Of a stretch of 64,000 nucleotides of DNA, positions 56,498 to 64,000 are shown in pieces. The DNA lies in the NCBI RefSeq assembly GCF_040712315.1, contig NC_134015.1:51747464-51811463 (forward strand). The letters run 5' to 3'. The position numbers and the translations under genes are program-made. The notes under the pieces were generated by a model, which saw only the letters and a program-made list of their open reading frames with translations, made no database searches and was not told where the DNA came from. The DNA comes from Castanea sativa (taxonomy: Eukaryota > Streptophyta > Magnoliopsida > Fagales > Fagaceae). The stretch's first letter is position 1, and the number at the start of each line of letters is the position of its first letter.

Positions 56498-56515
56498 TGG
56501 CGCCGTCTGTGGGAA
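56498..56515 (+). other. Primer-binding site
   Basis: TGGCGCCGTCTGTGGGAA lies 2 bases after the LTR. The first nine bases match the complement of the 3' end of plant tRNA-Asp (TGGCGCCGT), the primer class common in Tat/Athila-type elements. The rest diverges. Confidence 0.75.
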
Positions 56516-56542
56516 CTCTAGTCTATAAGGAGTTGGGATACT

Positions 56543-57758
56543 ATGGCAGGCCTGGGTTCTCACCATGCAGAGTCACAGGGATCACAACCGGAGGATCGTT
56601 TCGAGCGCCTTGAGCGTCAGAGGGATCGTGAGGGAAGTGTCCATACAGAATACCCCGGCGCTAGCCATACTCACGGTGGGGGTAGCACCACCCACGAGGA
56701 GGGTTCTAAATCCATGCAGAAGGAAATCAATCGTTTGAAGAGAAAGTTACGTCGTGCTAAACGTAGGTTTTCACCGTCCTCATCTAATCCTTCCTCAGAG
56801 GAGGATAGGGGAGATGGCTACAGCTCGAGGTCGCGCTCCCCCACCAGTGCAACGTCCTCCGATGAAGAGGACGACCAGCCAACTCGCAGACGTAAGAAGC
56901 TTCATTCTAGGGGTTTAGGCAACGATGCTATGAGTAGGGCGTTGCACCAACTCTCCAAATCTCCATTCACACGGAGGATTGAGAAAGGAAGGCTTCCCAG
57001 GAGGTTTACCCAGCCCACTTTTACCATCTACAATGGCCAGACTGATCCGGTGGAGCACGTGAGTCACTTTAACCAGAGGATGGCGGTGCACTCTCACAAC
57101 GAGACCCTGATGTGTAAAGTTTTCCCTTCTAGCCTGGGACCTGTTGCTATGAGGTGGTTTAACGGCCTTAAATCGGGGTCTATACGTTCGTTTGGGGAGC
57201 TTACTAGAGCATTCGCTTCGCGGTTCATTACGTGTAGCAGAGTCCCTCGGCCATTAGACTCGCTGTTATCCATGACCATGAGGGAGGGGGAGACGTTGAA
57301 AGCATACTTCGACCGTTATTGGGAGATGTTTAATGAAATAGATGGTGACTTTGATGAGGTGGTGCTTAATACCTTTAAGGTAGGCCTTCCTACTGATCAC
57401 GACCTGAGAAAGTCTTTGACTAAGAAGCCCGTCCGCAGTGTACGTCGCCTCATGGACCGTATTGACGAGTATAAGAGAGTGGAGGAAGACTAACAGCAAG
57501 GAAAGGGTAAGGAGAAGGTTATCCCGCAGGAGAGAATGGGATTTCAGGTCGGACAGGTACCACAATAATAGGCCGAGGAGAGATTACGTTGGGCAGTCCG
57601 CCTCGGCAGCACCTCAGGCCGTGAACACTGTGTTCCGAGAACCAGTACATCAGCTGCTGGAGAAAGTTCGTAAGGAACCCTTCTTCAAATGGCCTGATAA
57701 GATGGCAGGAGACCCTGCAAAGAGGAATCAGAACCTCTTTTGCCAGTACCACTAGGAT
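56543..57758 (+). pseudogene. Tat-type gag, frameshifted
   Basis: ATG 56543 starts MAGLGSHHAESQ. A charged, Ser-rich N-terminus (KRKLRRAKRRF) precedes the Ty3 gag domain (FTIYNGQTDPVEHVSHFNQ; MRWFNGLKSGSIRSFGEL; TFKVGLPTDHDLRKSL). A TAA at 57491 ends the first frame. A frameshift near 57530 then moves the reading to the frame used by pol. The downstream part reads RSDRYHNNRPRRDYVG and FFKWPDKMAGDP, and a zinc-knuckle-like FCQYH (TAG at 57753) DVGYTTENC. Gag would form the particle and bind RNA. This copy cannot make it intact. Confidence 0.85.
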
Positions 57759-58556
57759 GTGGGCTACACTACTGAGAACTGTCGGACCCTTTGGAACCAC
57801 CTGGAGCAGCTTGTCAGTGAAGGAAAACTGAAGCAGCACCTGTGCCAACCTAGCGGGCAGGGCAGTCGATCTGGTTCAAACAATCAGAGGAATAATTCAT
57901 CTCGGCCGGCTTTAGGAACAATTAATGTTATTTTTGCTGCACCTGGCAGGACCGGTTCGGTTCCCACTAGGGTGATGGCAGTTTCCCATTCCCAGGCCGA
58001 GGAGACAGGCTGCAGGCCGAAGAGGTTGAAGCTCAATTTGCCCGTCTTGGGATTTTTTGAGGAGGATAAAGTAGGGACTATCCAACCCCATGACGATGCT
58101 CTTGTAGTTACGCTTAGGATAGGGAACTATGATGTGAGGAGGGTGATGATAGATCAGGGAAGCGGTGCAGATATCATGTACCCTGATCTATTCAAGGGGT
58201 TAAGATTGAAGCTGGAAGATCTTACTCCTTACGACTCGCCACTTATAAGCTTCGAAGGGAGGTCCGTTGTGTCGAAAGGACAGATTCGTTTGCCCGTTCA
58301 ATCCGGCTCAGAAACGGTTGAAGTGGACTTCATCGTGGTTGATGCGTACTCTCCATACACGGCCATCCTCGCCAGGCCTTGGCTGCACGCTCTGGGAGCT
58401 GTCTCCTCTACTTTGCATGTTAAAGTTAAATTCCCTTCGGGGGAATATGTTGAGGAAGTTCTCGGCAGCCAATCGGTGGCCAGGCAATGCATATCGGCTG
58501 CAGTACTGCATCAGACAGAAGCCGAGTCTTCGGCTTTAATCACCAAAGACTTATAA
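57759..58556 (+). pseudogene. Protease region of the Tat-type polyprotein
   Basis: This continues the gag C-terminus (TLWNHLEQLVSEGKLKQHL, a Ser/Asn/Arg linker) into a retropepsin-like domain. The active-site motif is IDQGSGADIMYPDLF at about 58150, followed by PLISFEGRSVVSKGQIRLPV and VDAYSPYTAILARPWLHALG. The Asp-Gln-Gly-Ser form of the active site is usual in this lineage. It is closed by a TAA at 58554-58556 that lies in the pol frame, so it is probably a mutation rather than a natural terminus. Confidence 0.8.
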
Positions 58557-59615
58557 CAGTTAACAGCTCCTGGTTCATCTGGGATGGTGACAGGAGAGGA
58601 GACACATTGTGAGGAGTTAGAGAAGTTTCCAGTAGCCGATAACCCAGAGAGGTTCTTCCAAGTCGGCATACTTTTGCCACACCAAGAGAAGATCGAATTG
58701 TTAGAATTTCTGAAGGACAATATTGATGTTTTTGCGTGGGATCCTTACGAAGCTCCAGGTGTCGATCCGAGCTTCATTTGTCATCATTTAAATGTCAACC
58801 CAGCTATTGTTCCGAGAAGGCAGCCACCTCGGCGCTCTTCCAGAGAACATTTCGAGGCTGTGAAGGAAGAGGTGCTTAAACTCAAGAGGGCTGGGGCTAT
58901 CAAAGAGGTTTTCTACCCCGAGTGGTTGGCCCATACAGTTTTTGTTAAAAAGAAGAATGGAACATGGAGGGTATGTGTGGACTTTACCGATCTGAACAAG
59001 GCTTGTCCCAAAGATTCGTTCCCAATGCCGCGTATTGATCAACTGGTGGACGCCACCGTCGGACATCCTCGGATGAGTTTTTTGGACGCCTTCCAGGGTT
59101 ACCACCAGATTCCCTTGGCATTGGAGGATCAAGAGAAGATTGCCTTCATCACTCCGACGGGGAATTATCATTATAAGGTCATGCCATTTAGTTTGAAAAA
59201 TGCTGGGGCTGCCTACCAAAGGATGATGACAAGAATGTTTGAACAGCAACTAGGGAAGACCATTGAGGTGTATGTAGATGATATGGTGGTGAAGAGCAAA
59301 ACGATACCTTCACACGTCAAAGATCTAGCCGACACCTTCCAAGTGCTAAGAAAATATAAGCTGCGCCTTAACGCTTCAAAATGCTCTTTTGGAGTAGGGT
59401 CCGGAAAGTTTTTGGGATACATGATTACTCACAGAGGCATAGAGGTGAACCCAGCGCAGGTCAAGGCTATTCAGAACTTGCAGCCTCCTCGCAACCCAAA
59501 AGAAATCCAGAAATTGACCGGGATGATTGCTGGGTTGAATAGGTTTATTTCTCGGTCAGCTGACCGATGCCATCCCTTCTTCCAATTTTTGAATAAGTGG
59601 AAAGGGTTTCAATAG
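58557..59615 (+). pseudogene. Reverse transcriptase of the Tat-type element
   Basis: In the same frame as the protease. It shows EVFYPEWLAHTVFVKKKNG, WRVCVDFTDLNKACPKDSFP, SFLDAFQGYHQIPLA, the catalytic YVDDMVVKS at 59271-59297 and KLTGMIAGLNRFISRSADR. All seven RT blocks seem present. An in-frame TAG at 59613-59615 separates it from the following RNase H frame, where Trp (TGG) would be expected before TEDC, consistent with a G-to-A change. Confidence 0.9.
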
Positions 59616-61871
59616 ACCGAGGACTGCGTGTTAGCTTTCCAGCAGCTTAAACAATATCTTTCTCGGCCACCCATTTTGTCTCGCCCCGAGGCGGACGAGG
59701 TCTTGTTTGCTTATCTGGCAGTGGCCGTACACGCGGTCAGCCTGGTCCTTATCAGGAATGAAAGTGGGATGCAAAGACCGGTCTACTATGTTAGTAAGTC
59801 TTTGAATGAGGCCGAGGTGCGTTACTTGCTCTTGGAGAAGGCGCTTCTGGCCATAGTTCATGCCACGCGGAAGCTCCCTCATTATTTTCAGTCTCATACT
59901 ATGGTGGTTCTGACCCAATTGCCTCTCAAGGCAGTGTTACGCAGCGCCGACTACACTGGTAGGGTGGCAAAGTGGGGAACCATATTGGGAGCTTTTGACG
60001 TTAAATACAAACCTCGCACCTCGGTGAAGGGCCAGGTCCTCGCTGACTTGGTGGCAGATTTTACTGAACCATTGCCAGAAGAAACTCTAAAAGAAGCACG
60101 CATGGATGGAAAATCAGTTGGTGTGATCACGGCCGCAGGGCCTTCGACTTGGAAAATGTATGTGGATGGGGCAGCTAATCAGAGAGGGTCTGGCGTGGGA
60201 CTCGTTCTGATATCCCCAGAGGGAATTGTCTTTGAAAAATCTCTAAGGCTATCATTCTCGGCTACTAATAATGAAGCCGAATACGAAGCAGTTCTGGTGG
60301 GCATGAACACGTTACATAAGATGGGTGGAAAGGAAATCCATGCGTTCTCGGACTCTCAGTTAGTGGTCGGCCAGGTCATGGGAACCATGGAGGCCAGGGA
60401 CCCAAGAATGCAAGAATATTTGGCCCAGGTCAAGCGTCAGCAAGCAGAATTTGACTCCTTTGTCTTAGCTCACATCTCTAGGAGTGGGAACACTCATGCC
60501 GATTCCTTGGCTACATTAGCAACGTCCTCGGCTCAGGACTTGCCCAGGGTTATCCTTGTGGAGGATTTGCTAGAGCCAACTCTTATCCCTGCCAAGGCAG
60601 CTTGCGTCCATCTAATAAGGCTTGGACCTAGTTGGATGGACCCAGTCGTATCTTTTCTTAAGAACGAAATCCTTCCTGAGGACAAGTCTGAAGCAGAGAA
60701 GGTGCGTCGGAAGGCGCCATGCTTTTGGGTATCCGAGGATCAGAAACTGTACAAACGATCCTTCTCAGGACCGTACTTCATGTGCGTGCACCCTGAATCA
60801 ACGGAAGCACTTCTCGAAGAACTGCATGAAGGGATTTGTGGAAGCCACACTGGGGGAAGGTCCTTAGCACATAGGGCCCTGACTCAGGGTTATTGGTGGC
60901 CCAACATGCAGAGGGAGGCTCAGGACTATGCCAGAAAGTGTGATCAATGCCAGAGGTTCGCCCCTAATATTCATCAGCCTGGAGGGGTTCTCAACCCTCT
61001 CTCCAGTTCGTGGCCTTTTGCGCAATGGGAATTGGACATAGTGGGGCCATTTCCGAGAGCAGCAGGGAATAAAAGATGGCTTCTTGTGGGAACAGACTAT
61101 TTCACCAAATGGGTTGAGGCCGAGCCCTTAGCAAATATCAGAGATATTGATTCCAAGAAGTTTGTCTGTAAAAATATTGTCACTAGATTCGGTATACCAC
61201 ACACACTTATCTCCGACAATGGCGTTCAATTTGACAGCAAGGCCTTTAGGCAATATTGTGGCGACATGGGTATCATAAACAGATACTCCACCCCAGCTTA
61301 TTCTCAGGGAAATGGGCAAGCCAAGGCCGTTAACAAGGTCATAGTCAGTGGGCTTAAGAAAAGGTTGGACGATGCGAAAGGCAGATGGGTAGAAGAGCTC
61401 CCTCATGTTCTATGGACGTATCGGACCACACCGCGCAGGTCCACGGGAGAAACGCCATTCTCTATGACTTATGGAGCCGAGGCGGTGATACCTCTGGAAT
61501 CTGGTTTTCCCACCCTACAGACGAGCTCTTTTAGCCCAGAGAATAACAATGGACTCCTGGAGAAAGGTCTTGATTTACTCGAGGAACGACGCGAGGCAGC
61601 TATGGTCCAAATGGCTTACTATCAACACAAGCTAAAACGGGGATATGATGCCCACGTGAAGCTAAGGCCACTTGCACCTGGTGATTTTGTACTAAGGAAA
61701 GTTGTAGGCACTTCTAAGAACCCAGCTTGGGGTAAGCTAGGACCCAACTGGGAAGGCCCCTATCGTATTGTTTCAGTAGCAGGCATAGGGTCATATCGGC
61801 TAGCTGACCTAGATGAAAGAATTGTACCACGCCCATGGAATGTAAATAATCTTAGAATGTATTATTATTAA
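59616..61871 (+). CDS. RNase H, second RNase H and integrase of the Tat-type element
   Basis: An uninterrupted frame of about 750 codons. The RT-linked RNase H comes first (residues ~1-130: YYVSKSLNEAEVRYLLLEKA; QVLADLVADF). The additional archaeal-type RNase H (about 60156-60530) shows MYVDGAANQRGSGVGLVL, NNEAEYEAVLVGM, FSDSQLVVGQ and HADSLATLA. The integrase has the zinc-binding region (GICGSHTGGRSLAHRALTQG; CDQCQRFAP) and catalytic Asp at 61035 (WELDIVGPF) and 61215 (LISDNGVQF). At 61323, exactly the 35-residue spacing where Glu is required, the codon is AAG (Lys), so strand transfer should be dead. The C-terminal GPYRIV...GSYRLADLD module ends at a TAA. It may once have been continuous with gag and RT. 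Confidence 0.9.
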   Translation, partial: TEDCVLAFQQLKQYLSRPPILSRPEADEVLFAYLAVAVHAVSLVLIRNESGMQRPVYYVSKSLNEAEVRYLLLEKALLAIVHATRKLPHYFQSHTMVVLTQLPLKAVLRSADYTGRVAKWGTILGAFDVKYKPRTSVKGQVLADLVADFTEPLPEETLKEARMDGKSVGVITAAGPSTWKMYVDGAANQRGSGVGLVLISPEGIVFEKSLRLSFSATNNEAEYEAVLVGMNTLHKMGGKEIHAFSDSQLVVGQVMGTMEARDPRMQEYLAQVKRQQAEFDSFVLAHISRSGNTHADSLATLATSSAQDLPRVILVEDLLEPTLIPAKAACVHLIRLGPSWMDPVVSFLKNEILPEDKSEAEKVRRKAPCFWVSEDQKLYKRSFSGPYFMCVHPESTEALLEELHEGICGSHTGGRSLAHRALTQGYWWPNMQREAQDYARKCDQCQRFAPNIHQPGGVLNPLSSSWPFAQWELDIVGPFPRAAGNKRWLLVGTDYFTKWVEAEPLANIRDIDSKKFVCKNIVTRFGIPHTLISDNGVQFDSKAFRQYCGDMGIINRYSTPAYSQGNGQAKAVNKVIVSGLKKRLDDAKGRWVEELPHVLWTYRTTPRRSTGETPFSMTYGAEAVIPLESGFPTLQTSSFSPENNNGLLEKGLDLLEERREAAMVQMAYYQHKLKRGYDAHVKLRPLAPGDFVLRKVVGTSKNPAWGKLGPNWEGPYRIVSVAGIGSYRLADLDERIVPRPWNVNNLRMYYY

Positions 61872-61927
61872 TAAAATGTGCCTTTGTCAATTAACATTTT
61901 AAAGTTATGATTATCTCTGACGCTTGC

Positions 61928-62592
61928 AGCTACTGTTCTTAAGAATCAAACAGAAACTTGGTTAAGTGCAGTCTTCGGACCACAAACCTTATGAAAATTG
62001 ATGTCTTGTCATTTGTTAAACAGAACCTTAGTTATGCCGGGTCCTCGGACCTCCTACTTTGGGGAAATTAAAATTTGAAGCTACTGTTCTTAATAATCAA
62101 ACAGAAACTTGGTTAAGTGCAGTCTTCGGACCACAAACCTTATGGAAATTGATGTCTTGTCATTTGTTAAACAGAACCTTAGTTATGCCGGGTCCTCAGA
62201 CCTCCTACTTTGGGGAAATTAACATTTGAAGCTACTGTTCTTAAGAATCAAACAGAAACTTGGTTAAGTGCAGTCTTCGGACCACAAACCTTGTGGAAAT
62301 TGATGTCTTGTCATTTGTTAAACAGAACCTTAGTTATGCCGGGTCCTCGGACCTCCTACTTTGGGGAAGTTAACATTTGAAGCTACTATTCTTAAGAATC
62401 AAACAGAAACTTGGTTAAGTGCAGTCCTCGGACCACAAACCTTGTGGAAATTGATGTCTTGTCATTTGTTAAACAGAACCTTAGTTATGCAGGGTCCTCG
62501 GACCTCCTACTTTGGAGAAATTAACATTTGAAGTTACTATTCTTAAAAGTCAAACAGAAACTTGGTTAAGTGTAGTCCTCGGACCACAAGCT
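61928..62592. repeat. 151-bp tandem repeat array (about 4.4 units)
   Basis: AGCTACTGTTCTTAAGAATC starts at 61928 and recurs at 62079, 62230, 62381 and (diverged) 62532, always 151 bases apart. Each full unit contains CAGTCTTCGGACCACAAACC and GGGTCCTCGGACCTCC. Units differ by a few substitutions. The array lies between the pol stop and the antisense ORF, a place where Tat-group elements commonly carry tandem repeats. Confidence 0.95.
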
Positions 62593-63049
62593 TCGTCACT
62601 ATTCTTAATATTTTGTCACTGTTTTTATTCTTATCATCCGTTTTATGGGAATCATTATCTCACCATTTATTAATTTGGGTCTCAAGCTCTTCATTTTTAA
62701 GTGTTAAGCAAAATTTTTGTAAGGAATGGTCCTTGGACCTTGCATCCTACTGAAAGTAATATGTTAGATTACAAAGGTTTAACTGTCATATGAGTTGTCT
62801 AAACTTAGACATTATTTGATGTCTAAATTAAGTTATGCGGCATTCTTGAAGTCATAGTTATTTGCATAGTGGAATTATACTTATTTATGCTGTTTTTCCT
62901 TTAACTGTTTGATATTAAAGCTCTCATGGCAAGCACACAAAGAAAAAAGTAAAACAAAGGCAACAATGTTGAAAGCCAAATAAAAATGTTTTTCATTAAT
63001 TACATACAAGGAAAGGGAGTACAAAAAAATTCCTAGACTAGGCCCTAAA
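62593..63049. other. Spacer between tandem repeats and antisense ORF
   Basis: Begins with a decayed sixth repeat fragment (TCCTCGGACC near 62575, TCCTTGGACC near 62731), then AT-rich sequence. On the minus strand this would be the 3' UTR of the antisense ORF. No other feature is seen. Confidence 0.45.
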
Positions 63050-64000
63050 TTAGAGCAGGGGGTCTTGAAGGGAGCTGCTGCCAGCCTCAGTACTCTTCAA
63101 TTCTAGCTCAAAGGTGGACAAGGCTTGTTTCCCTTTGTCTATTGAAGGAATGGGAGGTTCCACGCTCTGGATCTGCTCCTTCTCGGCACCAACGTACTCG
63201 TCCTTCTCTTTATGGGAACCTTCAGGTTCTGTAGGAGCAGGAACGAGCTCTTCCACCACAGGAGGAAGGGCATGAGAGGCAGCCACAAGAGGGTCTTCAA
63301 TTTCCTGTATGTCTAGGGGAAGCCAGATGTTCTCGGGCTTCCTCAGCTCGGAAGCTTGAGGAACCCCTACTGCATTCATGGCCTCTCCCCAGACCTGCTG
63401 ACAGTACTCTCGGCACAAGGCAGCAAAGGCCTCTGTCAGTTCTTCTTACGTTTTAGCCACCCCCTCCTGATAACTGGCCTTCTTCGCAGCCTCCAAGGTG
63501 TGCTGGTGGGCGTGAGCCTCTTCCTTCGCCAGCGTAAGCTCCTTTTCCAAGTCGGAGCGTGCCTGATAGACTTGAGCGAGCTCGTCATCCTTTTGATGGA
63601 GAAGCTTACGCTGCCCCTCCACTTGGGTTGCCATTGTCTTCAAGCTGGCCTTGTCGCCGTCGCTCTCTCTTTTCAGGTCGGCCAACTGTGAAGTGAGCTT
63701 CCCTTTCTCTGCCAGGGCCTGGCCCAGAGACCTTTCGGCCTCTTATCTTAACTCCTGCTCCATCCCAGCGCGCTTTCGAGAATCCTCCACGAACTTCTCG
63801 GCCGCAAAAACCTCTTGGATGGACTGCAAAAATGTTAGAAGGGTCAAAGCAGTAAAATGTTTACAAATAAATACAGAACATAAGTGCGAGGTGGGACTTA
63901 CCAGAGCTAAACCCCTTTTCAATGAGAGGAACAGCTGCGGCTGGCCCATCTTCTCCAAGGATTCCATATCCTTGGGCAACAGAAGAGGACGCTCCAACAC
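63050..64000 (-). pseudogene. Antisense accessory ORF of the Tat-type element (coiled coil), partial
   Basis: Reading leftward from the window edge: an exon to 63902 (LLPKDMESLEKMGQPQLFLS...), an intron 63901-63824 with GTAAGT donor and TTTTTGCAG acceptor, then a long exon to TAA 63050-63052. The latter opens SIQEVFAAEKFVEDSRKR, followed by Glu/Lys/Ala/Leu-rich heptads (ASLKTMATQVEGQRKLLHQK; QARSDLEKELTLAKEEAHAH), then an acidic Pro/Glu tail. It parallels AVQATFRAEELV and the coiled coil of the 3420-5394 ORF at the same exon boundary. Stops at 63743 and 63446 interrupt it. The N-terminal domain would lie beyond the window. Function unknown. Confidence 0.65.

Larger units (their letters stand above)
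55800..64000 (+). mobile_element. Tat-type Ty3 retroelement with dual RNase H, runs off the window
   Basis: It starts TGTGGGGAGTAAAAGGACC within copia pol; the 5 bases before are CCTTC. Order: 5' LTR (55800-56495), primer-binding site, gag, protease, RT, RNase H, a second (archaeal-type) RNase H, integrase, 151-bp tandem repeats, and an antisense ORF. The second RNase H before integrase and an extra ORF beyond pol are hallmarks of the Tat/Ogre/Retand group. The 3' LTR is not reached. Lesions: one gag frameshift, four stops, and an integrase active-site change. Confidence 0.85.

Noticed and set aside
61928..62592. Evenly spaced repeats considered as a CRISPR-like array
   Set aside because: The entire 151-bp unit is repeated with no unique spacers, in a plant retrotransposon. 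It is a tandem repeat.

Overview
The window is plant nuclear DNA, almost certainly from a eudicot. It has spliced GT/AG coding fragments, low GC, plant-type LTR retrotransposons (copia, chromovirus Ty3, dual-RNase-H Tat-type Ty3), L1-type LINEs, a tRNA-derived SINE, and hAT, Mutator (MULE) and PIF/Harbinger DNA transposons. A woody rosid such as Fagales would fit my impression of the repeat families, but the sequence does not prove it. I found no intact host gene. The window is a deep, nested transposable-element landscape with three decayed or captured host-gene remnants.

Left part (1-12.7 kb): a 604-bp hAT MITE with a perfect 8-bp target duplication; a 153-bp tandem duplication; a 3'-LTR-containing piece of a minus-strand Tat-type Ty3 element carrying a spliced ORF antisense to the element (3.4-5.4 kb); a small MULE (6.9-7.9 kb); LINE remains interrupted by a Harbinger-type element (8.1-10.6 kb); and a frameshifted DUF2828-family remnant on the minus strand that lacks the C-terminal vWA part (10.9-12.3 kb).

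12.8-18.7 kb: a 327-bp PIF/Harbinger MITE stands next to a 5.5-kb autonomous-type relative. The larger element encodes a DDE transposase and a Myb/SANT-like second protein, both broken. 19.0-27.4 kb: two ~3-kb direct copies of one segment flank a copia LTR piece; one copy has gained a SINE.

27.5-38.4 kb: a multi-exon Tm-1-like (UPF0261 plus TIM-barrel) pseudogene. It is interrupted by a 5'-truncated LINE inside an exon and by a complete short-LTR chromovirus inside an intron, and the chromovirus itself carries a ~226-bp insertion. 38.4-51 kb: MITEs, a second duplicated segment, and MULEs, one of which holds a nested hAT and a nested solo LTR, all with recognisable target duplications.

51.1-64 kb: a three-level nest. 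A MULE end carrying a captured PORR-domain gene fragment was entered by a minus-strand copia element. The copia was in turn entered by a plus-strand Tat-type Ty3 element that runs off the window. This Ty3 has long gag-pol frames, a catalytic Glu-to-Lys change in its integrase, 151-bp tandem repeats after pol, and again an antisense coiled-coil ORF. The most unusual recurring signal is this antisense spliced ORF, present in both Tat-type elements.
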